Assembly: GCA_963764585.1 (NCBI GenBank) | Contig: CAVXTB010000006.1 | Span: 496,001-560,000, forward strand | DNA length: 64,000 nt | Source of the DNA: JAOPZW01 sp963764585 | GTDB taxonomy: Bacteria > Actinomycetota > Thermoleophilia > Solirubrobacterales > Solirubrobacteraceae | Direction of reading: 5' to 3' | In this document: positions 46,066 to 55,445 of the stretch, piece after piece | How the letters are laid out: every line of letters starts with the position of its first letter | Numbering within the stretch: the first letter of the stretch is position 1 | Position numbers and translations under genes: made by a program | Notes under the pieces: model-generated | What the model was told of the DNA's origin: nothing | What the model saw: the letters and a program-made list of their open reading frames with translations, nothing else | Database searches by the model: none

Positions 46066-47390
46066 CCCCGCGGCGCCGCCTGCGCGAACGTCTGCACCGC
46101 AGCGATGCCGCCGGGCGGGTGCGAGCCCGCGGGGCGGTTCGTCCAGACGATCGTCGGCAGCGGCGCGAGGATCGCGCGGCCCGTGCGAGCCTCCTGCGCA
46201 GCCGAGACGGCCTCGGCGGCGCCGAACGCGGCGCCTGGGGCCGCGACCGCGGCGAAGACCTGGTTGGCGTCGAAGCTGCCGTTGTCCCAGACGACCAGGC
46301 GCGTCCCGCCCGCGGCCGCGATGTCGGATACCACCCCGTCGCGGCCTGCGGGCGAGACGTCCTGTGGCGCGCCGAAGCGCGCGCTCGGGTCGGTCGAAGC
46401 CACGCGGGCGCGCGCGTTGGCGCCGTCGAAGCCCGTCCATGCGACCGTCGCGTCGCGGCCGTCGACGGCGAGCGCGATCGGCTCCTGGCTGCGGGTCTCG
46501 GCGTCGCGCTCGAGCAGCTGCGCGGCGCGGAAGCGGTGGCCGGACGGGCGCACGGCGACCTCGTTGAAGACGGGCCCGCGCGAGCCGCCTTCGCTGAGGA
46601 ACTGCGCGCTCCACGCGAGGTAGCAGCGCCCACCGTCGGTGACGGCCGCGTGGATCTGGGCGAAGTACGTCGGATCCGACGAGATCGTCTCGATCGGCTG
46701 GAATCCCGTCGCGCCCGGCGAGCGGTAGCGCGCGCGGATCGTGCCGCGGGCGTCCCAGGCCACGAGGATGTCGCCACCTGGGCCGACGGCGACGGCGACC
46801 GAGCGGATGCGCCCGTGGCCGACCTGGAAGGGCGCGCCGAAGCTGCCGCCTGCGCGGCGCACGCTCACGAGGACGCGATCGTCGTCGACGCCGCGGTCCT
46901 GGAAGTAGGCGATCGCCGCGTCGCCGCGCGCGTTGACCGCGAGCACGGGGCGGTCGAGCCGCGGGCCGTCGGCGATCGTGTGGCGCGTGCCGAACGCGCC
47001 GGCCGCCGTGGTCCCGAAGGCGACCTGCAGGCGCGTGCGCCCGACGCTGGGCGAGCCGATCGCGCGGTCGGTCAGGACGATGGCGCGCGTCTGGCCGTAT
47101 CCGGCGATCGCGACGGTGCCGGACGGGGCGGCGCGTTCGCTTCCGAACGTCGCCGAGCTGGCCGCGCGCGAGGCGAGGCTCGAGCCCGTCCGAGCGTTCG
47201 CGCCGATCCCGTCCTGCCACGACCACCACGCAAGCGCCGTCCCGTCGCCCGAAGCCGTGACGTCGACGGGATCGACGAACAGGTGCGGCGAGGACACGTT
47301 CTGCGACGCCGACCACGGCGGAGCGGCCGCCGCGACGGCGGGAAGGACGAGCGCGAGGAGCGCTGCGAAGACGGCGAGACGACGACCCAT
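46062..47390 (-). CDS. Secreted beta-propeller-like protein
   Basis: 442 residues from ATG 47390; signal peptide RRLAVFAALLALVLPAVAA cleaves near A-A-A. The rest has repeats with strands such as RPVLAVNARGDAAIAYFQD, SVAVAVGPGGDILVAWDARG and VAWTGFDGANARARVAST, each ending in (A/V)W, seven-ish in number, consistent with a sialidase/propeller-like fold. No catalytic Asp-box is clear. An extracellular ligand-binding or enzymatic role is possible. Confidence 0.75.
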   Translation of the reverse strand: MGRRLAVFAALLALVLPAVAAAAPPWSASQNVSSPHLFVDPVDVTASGDGTALAWWSWQDGIGANARTGSSLASRAASSATFGSERAAPSGTVAIAGYGQTRAIVLTDRAIGSPSVGRTRLQVAFGTTAAGAFGTRHTIADGPRLDRPVLAVNARGDAAIAYFQDRGVDDDRVLVSVRRAGGSFGAPFQVGHGRIRSVAVAVGPGGDILVAWDARGTIRARYRSPGATGFQPIETISSDPTYFAQIHAAVTDGGRCYLAWSAQFLSEGGSRGPVFNEVAVRPSGHRFRAAQLLERDAETRSQEPIALAVDGRDATVAWTGFDGANARARVASTDPSARFGAPQDVSPAGRDGVVSDIAAAGGTRLVVWDNGSFDANQVFAAVAAPGAAFGAAEAVSAAQEARTGRAILAPLPTIVWTNRPAGSHPPGGIAAVQTFAQAAPRG

Positions 47391-47494
47391 GCTGCTTGAA
47401 CGGGCGTTTCCCGGTAACGGTTGCGGGTTAGCGGACGCTTGCAGCGTCTTAACGGCGGGCAACATGCGGTTCGCCACAATCGCGACGCCGCTCC

Positions 47495-48949
47495 ATGCCT
47501 ACCGCGCACGAGCTGACAGCTGCAGCCAGTCCCCGGGTGCCGGCACTCACGGTGCCGCGCGTCGTCGTGCGCCATCGCGTGGCGCTGGCGGTCCTCGCGC
47601 TCACCGCGCTGACCTTCCTCGTGCCTTCGGCGCCCACCTACGACCCGTGGGCCTGGATCATCTGGGGCCGCGAGGTCCTGCATCTCGACCTCTCGACCGT
47701 CGACGGACCGTCGTGGAAGCCGCTGCCGGTGCTCCTGACGACGCCGTTCGCGCTGTTCGGCGGCCTCGCGCCCGACCTGTGGCTGTTCGTCGCCCGCGCG
47801 GGGGCGATCGCCGGCGTGGTGATGGCGTTCCGCGTGGCCCGGCGGCTCGGCGGCGTGCCCGCAGGCGCCGCCGCGGCCGCCGCCTATGCGATCGCGCCGT
47901 GGACGCTGCGCAACGCCGCGCTGGGCAACTCCGAGGGGTTGCTCGTCGCCCTCGCGCTCGCGGCGGTGGACCGCCACCTCGCCGGGCGGCCCAAGCACGC
48001 GTTCCTCTTCGGCCTCGGCGCCGCGCTGCTGCGCCCCGAGGCGTGGCCGTTCCTCGGCCTCTACGGGCTGTGGCTGCTGTGGCGCGAGCCTGCCGTGCGC
48101 AAGCTCGTGATCGCCGGCTTCGTCTCGCTGCCGCTGCTGTGGCTGCTGCCCGAGCTGTGGGGCTCGGGCGACCTGCTGCGCGCCGCGCACCGCGCGCACA
48201 CGCCGCGCGCCAACAGCGCCGCGTTCGCCGAAGACCCGGTCCGCGAGGTGGTGCGCCAGTTCGGCACCATGCTCACCCCGGCCCTGTGGGTCGGGCTGGG
48301 CGCGCTGGCCCTCACGCTGGTGCTGCGACGCGGATCGACCTCGCGCGAGCGCCGGGCGGCGATCGCGCTGGCGCTCGCCGGCGCCGCGTGGGTCGGGGAG
48401 GTCGCCGTGATGACGAACGACGGCTTCAGCGGCAACGCGCGCTACCTCATCCTGCCCGCCGCGATCGCCTGCGTGCTGGCCGGCGTCGGCATCGGCTGGC
48501 TCGTGCGCGCGCTGCCGAGGCGCGTGGCCGGGGGCGCGCTCGCCGTCGCGATCCTGGCCGTCGTCGCCGCGGCCGGCTTTGCCGCACCGAGCGTGCAGCG
48601 CCTCGACGCCGTGCGCACGTCGGTCTACTACCAGGCCCGGCTCGCCGACGGCCTGCGCGATGCGGTTGCGCACGCGGGCGGCCGCGACCGCCTGCTGGCC
48701 TGCGGGACGGCCTACACCGGCGCGTTCCAGGTCCCCGCGGTGGCGTGGCTGCTGCACCAGCACACGACGAAGGTCCACTCGGCCAGCGCCCCCGGCGATG
48801 CGCCGCCGCAGACGCCGGCCATCGTCTTCCGCTCGAAGACGACGAGCCACAGCCATCCCGTCCCACCGATCGACAGCATCGGTGGCGAGGCGGCCGTGGA
48901 CACCTTCGCGATCGCCGGCGGCTGGCGGATCGTCGGGCGGTGCTCGTGA
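47495..48949 (+). CDS. GT-C-type membrane glycosyltransferase or related protein
   Basis: 484 residues, about ten helices, with an Asp-rich motif DPWAWIIWGREVLH in the first periplasmic loop (about 50-63), as in polyprenol-sugar-dependent GT-C enzymes; acidic residues follow the first helix. A long C-terminal soluble part (residues about 370-484) contains one pair of Cys. It likely transfers a sugar from a lipid carrier outside the membrane. Acceptor unknown. The stop overlaps the next gene (GTGA). Confidence 0.72.
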   Translation: MPTAHELTAAASPRVPALTVPRVVVRHRVALAVLALTALTFLVPSAPTYDPWAWIIWGREVLHLDLSTVDGPSWKPLPVLLTTPFALFGGLAPDLWLFVARAGAIAGVVMAFRVARRLGGVPAGAAAAAAYAIAPWTLRNAALGNSEGLLVALALAAVDRHLAGRPKHAFLFGLGAALLRPEAWPFLGLYGLWLLWREPAVRKLVIAGFVSLPLLWLLPELWGSGDLLRAAHRAHTPRANSAAFAEDPVREVVRQFGTMLTPALWVGLGALALTLVLRRGSTSRERRAAIALALAGAAWVGEVAVMTNDGFSGNARYLILPAAIACVLAGVGIGWLVRALPRRVAGGALAVAILAVVAAAGFAAPSVQRLDAVRTSVYYQARLADGLRDAVAHAGGRDRLLACGTAYTGAFQVPAVAWLLHQHTTKVHSASAPGDAPPQTPAIVFRSKTTSHSHPVPPIDSIGGEAAVDTFAIAGGWRIVGRCS

Positions 48950-50526
48950 ACGCCACCGGCGCGATGCTGGCGCGTCCGCGGGCGCGCCTGGCCCGGCTGG
49001 GCACCGCGCGGCTGGCGGTCAGCCTGCCCAAGTCGATCATGGCGCTCGCGTTCCTCGTGGGCGTCTCGCTGGCGCTGCGCAGCCAGGCCATCCACGCGCG
49101 TTTCTGGATCGACGAGGGCCTGTCGGTCGGCATCTCCTCGCACTCGCTGCTCGACATACCGGGCGTCCTGCGCCAGGACGGCTCGCCGCCGCTGTACTAC
49201 ATGCTGCTCAGCGTCTGGATGGACGTCTTCGGCAGCGGCGAGGCGCGCACCCACGCGATGTCGATCGTCTTCGCCCTGGCGACCGTCCCGGTCGCGTGGC
49301 TGGGGGCGCGCGCGCTGTTCGGCGACCGCGCGGCGTGGATCGCGGCGCTGCTCGCGGCGATCAACCCGTTCCTGACCTACTACGCGGAGGAGACGAGGAT
49401 GTACACGCTCGTCGCCCTCCTGTCGCTGATCGTCGTGTCGACGTTCGTCGTCGCCTTCCTGCAGCGCCGTCGCGCGTGGCTGCCGGTCTTCGGCGTGTCC
49501 CTGGCGCTGCTGGCCTACGCCCACAACTGGGGCCTGTTCCTGGCCCTGGCGACGGTCGCCGCGCTCGTCCCGCTCTGGCGCGAGAGCGCCGACCGCCGCG
49601 CGCTGCTGCGCGACGCGGCGATCGGCTACGGGATCGCGGCGGTGCTCTACCTGCCGTGGATCCCGACGCTCCTGTCGCAGGCCAAGCACACCGGCGCGCC
49701 GTGGGCCGCGGCGCCGCGCTTCCAGGACATCCTCAACGGGCTGTCGACGCTGTTCGGCGGGGCCGCGCCGGCGATGGCCCTCCTGCTCGGCGGCGGCTTC
49801 GGCCTCAGCACCCTGCTCGCCGCGCCGCGGCGCTCGCCGCGTGCGCGCGCAGCCCTTGCCGTCGGGATCATCGGTGTGACCGCGCTCGCGCTCGCGTTCC
49901 TGTCGTCGCAGATCTCGCCGGCGTGGTCGAACCGCTACTTCGCCGTCTTCGTCGGGCCGCTGCTGCTGCTCGGCGCCGCCGGCCTGGCGCGCGGCGGACG
50001 CCTGGGCCTGGTCGTCATCGCGATCCTGTTCTTGTTCTGGTTCAACCCGCGGACGGGGGCGCTCAACACCAAGAGCAACGCCCACACCGTGGCGGTGCTC
50101 GTCCGCGATCGCCTCGAGCCGGGCGACATGGTCGTCGCCGCCCACCCCGAGCAGGGGCCGGTCATGCACTACTACCTGCCGAAGGACATCGGCCTGCGGT
50201 GGGCCAACATCATGGGCCCGGTCAAGGACCCGGAGGTCTTCGACTGGCGCAACGCCCTCGATCGCCTGAGGGCGGCCAAGCCGACGCCGACCGCAGACCG
50301 CCTGATCCGGATGCTCGAGCCAGGGCAGAAGATCCTGCTCATCCAGCCGATCATCCGCACCGCGAGGTGGGGCGCGCCGTGGACGAGCGAGGTCCGCAAG
50401 CGCGCTGCACAGTGGGAGCGCGTGCTCGACGACGACAAGCGCCTGTCGCGCACGCTCGCCGCGCCGGTGCTCGAGGGCAAGCCGCTGCCGAAGGGCGTGC
50501 GGGCCGTGCTCTACGAGCGTCGTTAA
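48946..50526 (+). CDS. GT39-like membrane glycosyltransferase
   Basis: 526 residues. Helix 1 leads into FWIDEGLSVGISSHSLLDI (about residues 53-71), the Asp-Glu motif of GT39/ArnT-like GT-C enzymes, and PPLYYMLLSVWMDVFGSGEA and YAEETRMYTL are conserved family segments. About eleven helices and a soluble C-terminal domain follow. It is coupled to the 47495 gene by a 4-base overlap. The pair may glycosylate lipids or proteins at the outer face. Confidence 0.85.
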   Translation: MNATGAMLARPRARLARLGTARLAVSLPKSIMALAFLVGVSLALRSQAIHARFWIDEGLSVGISSHSLLDIPGVLRQDGSPPLYYMLLSVWMDVFGSGEARTHAMSIVFALATVPVAWLGARALFGDRAAWIAALLAAINPFLTYYAEETRMYTLVALLSLIVVSTFVVAFLQRRRAWLPVFGVSLALLAYAHNWGLFLALATVAALVPLWRESADRRALLRDAAIGYGIAAVLYLPWIPTLLSQAKHTGAPWAAAPRFQDILNGLSTLFGGAAPAMALLLGGGFGLSTLLAAPRRSPRARAALAVGIIGVTALALAFLSSQISPAWSNRYFAVFVGPLLLLGAAGLARGGRLGLVVIAILFLFWFNPRTGALNTKSNAHTVAVLVRDRLEPGDMVVAAHPEQGPVMHYYLPKDIGLRWANIMGPVKDPEVFDWRNALDRLRAAKPTPTADRLIRMLEPGQKILLIQPIIRTARWGAPWTSEVRKRAAQWERVLDDDKRLSRTLAAPVLEGKPLPKGVRAVLYERR

Positions 50527-50545
50527 GCATCGTTAGGGACGATTA

Positions 50546-50569
50546 GCGAGGCGACTGACTTCGCCTCGC
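50546..50569 (+). terminator. Hairpin between the glycosyltransferase and FAD-oxidoreductase genes
   Basis: GCGAGGCGA (50546-50554) pairs perfectly with TCGCCTCGC (50561-50569) around CTGACT; no T-run. It may end the upstream transcript or lie in the 5' leader of the next gene, 20 bases before its ATG. Confidence 0.5.
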
Positions 50570-50589
50570 CAGCGGGGAAGGTTCCCGGC

Positions 50590-52113
50590 ATGACTCTCCT
50601 CGAGATCGATGCCCCGCGCCCTGGCGACGGCGGCGAGGACCGTCCGTATGTCGTCATCGGCGGCGGCCCGGCCGGGCTGACCGCGGGGTACCTGCTGGCC
50701 AAGGCCGGCCGGCGGGTGATCGTGCTCGAGGCCGACGAGCAGGTCGGCGGCCTGGCCAAGACCGTCGTCGACCCCGACGGCTACCGCTTCGACCTCGGCG
50801 GGCACCGCTTCTTCACCAAGAGCGAGGAGGTCAACGACCTCTGGCTCGAGATCATGGGCGACGAGTTCCTGATGCGCCCGCGCATGTCGCGCATCTACTG
50901 GCGCGGCCGCTACCTCGACTACCCGCTCAAGGGCACCGACGTCATCAAGAAGCTCGGCCCGATCGAGCTGATCCGCTGCACGCTGAGCTACGCGTGGGCC
51001 GCGATCAAGCCCAAGGGCCGCGAGGAGGACCTCGAGACCTGGGTCTCCAACCGCTTCGGCAAGCGCCTGTACACCCACTTCTTCAAGAGCTACACCGAGA
51101 AGGTGTGGGGCGTGCCGGCCACCGAGGTGCGCTCCGAGTGGGCCGCCCAGCGCATCAAGGGCCTGAGCTTCTTCAGCGCCGCCAAGGCCGCCTTCCTCGG
51201 CAACAAGGGCAACAAGATCAAGACGCTGATCGACAAGTTCCAGTACCCCCGCTACGGCCCCGGCCAGATGTGGGAGACGATGACCGAGCGCATCGAGGAG
51301 AAGGGCGGCGAGGTGCGCCTGCAGACGCCGGCCACGCGCCTGGAGTTCGAGGACGGCGAGTGCGTCGCGGTCCACACGCCCGACGAGGTCATCGAGCCCG
51401 CCGCCGTCATCTCGTCGCTGCCCCTGCGCGCCACGGTCGGCATCGCCGATCCGCAGCCGCCGCAGGCCGTCGTCGAGGCCGCGCGCGGCCTGCGCTACCG
51501 CGACTTCCTGACCGTCGCGCTCGTGCTCGACGGCGAGGACCTCTTCCCGGACAACTGGATCTACATCCACGAGCCCGACGTCCACGTCGGCCGCATCCAG
51601 AACTACCGCTCGTGGAGCCCGTGGATGGTCCCGGACCCCGACACCGCGTGCGTCGGCCTGGAGTACTTCGCCTTCAAGGGCGACGACCTCTGGACCATGG
51701 ACGACGACGCCCTCGTCGCGCTGGCCACCGAGGAGCTCGCCAAGCTCGGCCTCGCCAGGCCCGAGCAGGTCCGCCGCGGCTACGTCGTGCGCGTCCCGCT
51801 CGCCTACCCGATGTACGACGAGGACTACGCCGAGCGCGTGGCGACGATCCGCGGCTGGCTCGATCCGCTGGGCACGAACTTCCAGCAGGTCGGCCGCAAC
51901 GGGCTGCACCGCTACAACAACTCCGACCACTCGATGCTCAGCGCGATGCGCGCGGTCGACAACGTCGTCCTCCGGGCCGAGCACGACATCTGGGCGGTCA
52001 ACGTCGAGAGCTCCTACCACGAGGAGCAGTCCGACGCCGACGTCCAGCAGCCCTACAAGCGGGTGCCGGTGACCCCTGCGATGAGCGAGGCGCTGGCCCC
52101 CGAGCGGGTGTAG
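50590..52113 (+). CDS. FAD-dependent oxidoreductase, UDP-galactopyranose-mutase/amine-oxidase type
   Basis: 507 residues. The N-terminal FAD fingerprint is VIGGGPAGLTAGYLLAKAG (residues 22-40), then VGGLAKT and FDLGGHRFFTKS. LDYPLKG (about 117) and YTEKVWGVP (about 172) are shared with UDP-galactopyranose mutase-like proteins. The C-terminal SSYHEEQSDADV region is also typical of that group. Ring contraction of a nucleotide sugar is a reasonable guess given adjacent glycosyltransferases, but a desaturase or oxidase is possible. Confidence 0.8.
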   Translation: MTLLEIDAPRPGDGGEDRPYVVIGGGPAGLTAGYLLAKAGRRVIVLEADEQVGGLAKTVVDPDGYRFDLGGHRFFTKSEEVNDLWLEIMGDEFLMRPRMSRIYWRGRYLDYPLKGTDVIKKLGPIELIRCTLSYAWAAIKPKGREEDLETWVSNRFGKRLYTHFFKSYTEKVWGVPATEVRSEWAAQRIKGLSFFSAAKAAFLGNKGNKIKTLIDKFQYPRYGPGQMWETMTERIEEKGGEVRLQTPATRLEFEDGECVAVHTPDEVIEPAAVISSLPLRATVGIADPQPPQAVVEAARGLRYRDFLTVALVLDGEDLFPDNWIYIHEPDVHVGRIQNYRSWSPWMVPDPDTACVGLEYFAFKGDDLWTMDDDALVALATEELAKLGLARPEQVRRGYVVRVPLAYPMYDEDYAERVATIRGWLDPLGTNFQQVGRNGLHRYNNSDHSMLSAMRAVDNVVLRAEHDIWAVNVESSYHEEQSDADVQQPYKRVPVTPAMSEALAPERV

Positions 52114-53079
52114 GTGACCGCCCGCCGCCCAGCCCTCCTGCTCCCGGCCGCGGTCTCCGTCGCGGCCCTGGTGGCGGTCGTCTGGTGGGCCTCGCGCCAG
52201 CAGATGCCGGATCTGCCGGCGGCGTCGGTCGCGCTGCCGCGGCTGGCCGCCGCGCTCGGCCTCTACGCCCTCGCCACCGCCCTGCGGGGCGAGCGCTGGC
52301 TGCGGCTGTGGCGCCGTTGCGGCGCGCGCCTCTCGCGCACCGATGCCTACGCGATCACGACGGTCGGCTACATGGGCAACAACGCGCTGCCCGCGCGCGC
52401 CGGCGACATCCTCAAGTCGGTCCTCAGCTCGCGCCAGTCCGGCACGCCCACGGCCGACGGCTTCGGCACGCTGGTGGCCGAGCGCGTCCTCGACGCGGTC
52501 GCGCTCGTGCTCGTCTTCGCCGTGCTCGTCACGACGCTGCGGCTGCCGCTCGGCGTCGAGGGCTGGATGCTGGCCGTCGTCGTCGGCGGGCTGCTCGTCG
52601 CCTGTGCCGCCGCCGCGTTCCTCGGGCGCGACACCGGTGCCGGGCAGCGCGTGCGCGAGCTCGCGACGCGCCTGCTCGGCCCGACGCGGCGGCTGTGGTC
52701 GCCCGCCGGCGCCGGGCTGCTGGCGCTGTCGCTCGTGCTGTGGCTCGTCGAGGGCTCGGTCTACGCGGTCCTCGGCGCGGTCGCCGGCCTGCACCTCTCG
52801 CTGCTCGACGGCCTCTACGTCATGGCGCTGGCCAACCTCGTCGCGCTGGTCCCGGCGGCGCCGGGGTATGTCGGCACCTTCGACGCCGCCGTGATCCTCG
52901 CCATCGGTCTCGTCGCCGGCGGAACCCACGCCGCCGCGCTGGCCTACGCCGTTGTCGTGCGCTTCGTGCTCTTCGTGCCGATCACCGTCGTCGGGCTGGC
53001 GGCGCTCGTGGTGCGCTACGGCGGCCTGCGGCGGCTCAGCATCGCGCTGCGCCGACCGGAGCCGGTGCCGGCACGCTAG
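52114..53079 (+). CDS. Flippase-like membrane protein (LPG synthase TM/UPF0104 family)
   Basis: 321 residues from the GTG directly after the upstream stop. Eight or so helices; conserved NALPARAGDILKSVL (about residues 90-104) and VPAAPGYVGTFDAAV (about 247) are the family hallmarks. Related proteins flip polyprenyl-linked sugars or phospholipids. Direct abutment to the FAD enzyme gene suggests a common glycan export step. Confidence 0.85.
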   Translation: MTARRPALLLPAAVSVAALVAVVWWASRQQMPDLPAASVALPRLAAALGLYALATALRGERWLRLWRRCGARLSRTDAYAITTVGYMGNNALPARAGDILKSVLSSRQSGTPTADGFGTLVAERVLDAVALVLVFAVLVTTLRLPLGVEGWMLAVVVGGLLVACAAAAFLGRDTGAGQRVRELATRLLGPTRRLWSPAGAGLLALSLVLWLVEGSVYAVLGAVAGLHLSLLDGLYVMALANLVALVPAAPGYVGTFDAAVILAIGLVAGGTHAAALAYAVVVRFVLFVPITVVGLAALVVRYGGLRRLSIALRRPEPVPAR

Positions 53080-53086
53080 GCGGGCG

Positions 53087-53395
53087 ATGGCAGGCCGGCT
53101 CCTCGTCGCGCTCGTCATCGTGAGCGTCGGCGTGGGAGCCTTCTTCGTCGGGCGTGGCTCCGTGGACCGCGAGCAGGCGCCGGTCGCGCACGGGTCGTTC
53201 GCCGACGGGTATCGCAGCGGCCGCGAGGACGCGTTCTCGGGCTTCGACGGCGGTTGGGGCTTCGATACGCCCTACATCGTCACGCTGCGCCACGCGGGTG
53301 GAGGCATCACGTACCGCTTCGCGCGCCGCTGGCCCATGCAGCCCGGAGTCGCGTACCGCGCGTGCGGCGCAAGCGTGTGCGCCAGCCGGCCATGA
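53087..53395 (+). CDS. Small membrane-anchored or secreted protein
   Basis: 102 residues. An N-terminal hydrophobic segment (RLLVALVIVSVGVGAFFVGR) followed by a soluble part with GSFADGYRSGREDAFSGFDG and two Cys near the C-terminus. A Shine-Dalgarno-like AGGCGGG precedes the ATG, 7 bases after the flippase stop. I do not recognise a family; it may belong to the preceding glycan group. Confidence 0.65.
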   Translation: MAGRLLVALVIVSVGVGAFFVGRGSVDREQAPVAHGSFADGYRSGREDAFSGFDGGWGFDTPYIVTLRHAGGGITYRFARRWPMQPGVAYRACGASVCASRP

Positions 53396-53464
53396 CGGAC
53401 GGTAATGGCTGCCCCCAGAAGCCTGACTTCGACTTCTCGGTTGTGCGCTGGGAGGATTGACGGC

Positions 53465-54379
53465 ATGGAGCTTCGTCACTTGCGCACGATCGCCGCCGTG
53501 GCACGCCACGGCTCGTTGACGAAGGCGGGTGAGGAGCTCTATCTCTCCCAGTCGGCGATATCGCAGCAGATCCGCCGGCTCGAGCTCGAGCTCGGCTTCG
53601 AGGTCTTCCGGCGCACGAGCCGCAGCGTCGAGCTGACCGCCGAGGGCCGGGTGATCCTGGGCTGCGCGCAGCGCGTGCTCGCCGAGGTCGACGGCCTGCA
53701 CAACGAGCTCGAGGAGCTCACGGGGCTGCTGCGCGGCCGGCTGCGCATCGGCGGCGTCTACCCGACCGGGCCCTACGACCTCTTCGGGATGCTCGCGGAC
53801 TTCCGCGCCGCCCACCCCGAGGTCGCCGTACACATGATCGAGGACACGCAGGAGGACGTCCTCGACGCGCTGCGCGCCGACGAGCTCGACTGCGCATTCA
53901 CCGCGCTCGATCCCGACGCCCTCGGCGACGAGTTCGCGGCGACCCTGCTGTGGGAGGAGGAGTTCGTGGTCGCGCTGCCCGTCGGCCACGCACTGTGCGC
54001 GCGCCCGCGCGTGACGTTCGAGGAGCTCGCGGCCGAGGACCTGATCGCCTACCGCGACAACTCAGCGCTGCGCAGGCGCCTGGAGCGCACGATGGCCGGG
54101 CGCGGCCTGGAGCCCCGCAACGCCTTCATCTGCACCGAGATGGCGGCCGTCCGGACACTGGCGAGCAAGGGCCTGGGCATCGCGGTCATCCCCCGCACGA
54201 TCGCCGAGGAGCCCGGCCCGCCGATCGAGCTGCGCCCGATCGGCCCCGAGCGCCTGACCTGGCCGATCGCGCTCATCTGGCGCGCCGAGCGCCGCCAGAC
54301 GCCCGCCGGGAAGGCGTTCCTGAAGGTCGCGCTGGCGCACGCGGAGCGCACGGAGCGCCCGACGCTGCGCGTCGCCTAG
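53465..54379 (+). CDS. LysR-family transcriptional regulator
   Basis: 304 residues from ATG 53465. The HTH is RHLRTIAAVARHGSLTKAGE, then ELYLSQSAISQQIRRLELEL. The substrate-binding domain begins near residue 90 (GRLRIGGVYPTGPYDLFGML). LysR genes usually regulate a divergent neighbour, but here the upstream gene is in the same orientation, so the target is not obvious. CTAG double stop with the convergent membrane protein. Confidence 0.94.
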   Translation: MELRHLRTIAAVARHGSLTKAGEELYLSQSAISQQIRRLELELGFEVFRRTSRSVELTAEGRVILGCAQRVLAEVDGLHNELEELTGLLRGRLRIGGVYPTGPYDLFGMLADFRAAHPEVAVHMIEDTQEDVLDALRADELDCAFTALDPDALGDEFAATLLWEEEFVVALPVGHALCARPRVTFEELAAEDLIAYRDNSALRRRLERTMAGRGLEPRNAFICTEMAAVRTLASKGLGIAVIPRTIAEEPGPPIELRPIGPERLTWPIALIWRAERRQTPAGKAFLKVALAHAERTERPTLRVA

Positions 54380-55362
54380 GGCTTCTGCGGCGCCCGCCGC
54401 ACGCGGATCCACGTCGTGTCGGCCTGGCCCGGCCTCGGCGGGCAGCTGGGCCGGTCGAGCCGCGCGCTGGCGGCGATGCACACCGACCGCACGCGCGCCG
54501 GCAGCGGCACCTCGAGCTGCTTGTCGAGCTTCCCGGAGGCGTCCGGCGCGAGCACGAGCCGCGCGAGCTCGTGCTTCTTGCCGGTGCGGGCCATGACGCG
54601 CACGCGGATCGTCTGGCGGGTGTTGTCGGTCGCCGCGATGCCGACGACCACCGCGCGGCGATCCGCGCTCAGCGACGCCGTGAGCTGCGGGCGCTCGGGC
54701 AGGCGTGCGACTCGCAGCACGACGCATCCTGTCTTGCCCTTGGGATGCGTGCAGCTCGGGGGCTGGTCGTCGTTGATCCACGCGCGCAGATTGACCGCGA
54801 TGTAGCGCCCCGGAGGCAGCGGGAGCTGCGTCTTGACGGTCGCCTTGCCGTCGCTCGACGGCCCGACGCGCGCCGCGTAGACCGCGCGCCGCGCCACGTA
54901 ATCGCCCTTGACGAGGTCGAGCGGCTCGACGAGGACCGAGAGATGGTCGTTGAAGGACAGCCCGTCGACGTCGATGCTGACGTCGAGCACCGGCTTGCCG
55001 TCCACCTGGACGACGTGCGCGTCGATGCGCGGCCGCTCGTCGTCGCCCCAGACGAGCGTCGCTCCGATCGCGGCGCACACGAGGCTCGCGGTGAGGAGCA
55101 CGAGCCCGGCGATGAAGAAGCCGCCCTCGACCGTCGCGCTCACGTATCCGCCGACCACCCCGGACATGACCGCGAGGACGGCGCATACGCCGGCGGCGCC
55201 GAACGCGAGCGGGTGGTCGCGGGCCATCTCGCCGAGGACGTTGGTGACGCCGAGCGTGGTGTAGACGGCACCGAGCGTCGTCAGGCCGGCGAGCAGCGCG
55301 GCCGCCACGCCGTTGTTCTCCGTGCTGGCGACCTTGGGCCGGAGTGAGAGGCTGCGCGCCAC
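54376..55362 (-). CDS. Membrane protein of unknown function
   Basis: 328 residues. Three N-terminal helices (VAAALLAGLTTLGAVYTTLG, LAFGAAGVCAVLAVMSGVVG and a third near 80-105) lead to a beta-rich extracellular part (about 110-325) with strands like VLDVSIDVDGLSFNDHLSVL and four Cys. The ending RVRRAPQKP is basic. No family recognised; an envelope-sensing or adhesion role is possible. Confidence 0.72.
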   Translation of the reverse strand: MARSLSLRPKVASTENNGVAAALLAGLTTLGAVYTTLGVTNVLGEMARDHPLAFGAAGVCAVLAVMSGVVGGYVSATVEGGFFIAGLVLLTASLVCAAIGATLVWGDDERPRIDAHVVQVDGKPVLDVSIDVDGLSFNDHLSVLVEPLDLVKGDYVARRAVYAARVGPSSDGKATVKTQLPLPPGRYIAVNLRAWINDDQPPSCTHPKGKTGCVVLRVARLPERPQLTASLSADRRAVVVGIAATDNTRQTIRVRVMARTGKKHELARLVLAPDASGKLDKQLEVPLPARVRSVCIAASARLDRPSCPPRPGQADTTWIRVRRAPQKP

Positions 55363-55404
55363 GACCGCGCCACCCTACGCCCGTGCCATCCGGATGTGGA
55401 GATT

Positions 55405-55433
55405 TTGCTCAGACATGCTCAGCGGGATATGGT
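55405..55433 (+). promoter_or_regulatory. Promoter for the 55446 gene pair
   Basis: TTGCTC (55405-55410), a 17-base spacer and TATGGT (55428-55433) lie 12 bases before the ATG 55446. It is one of the few -35/-10 pairs with correct spacing in the window. Confidence 0.5.
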
Positions 55434-55445
55434 TGGCCGGGTGCC

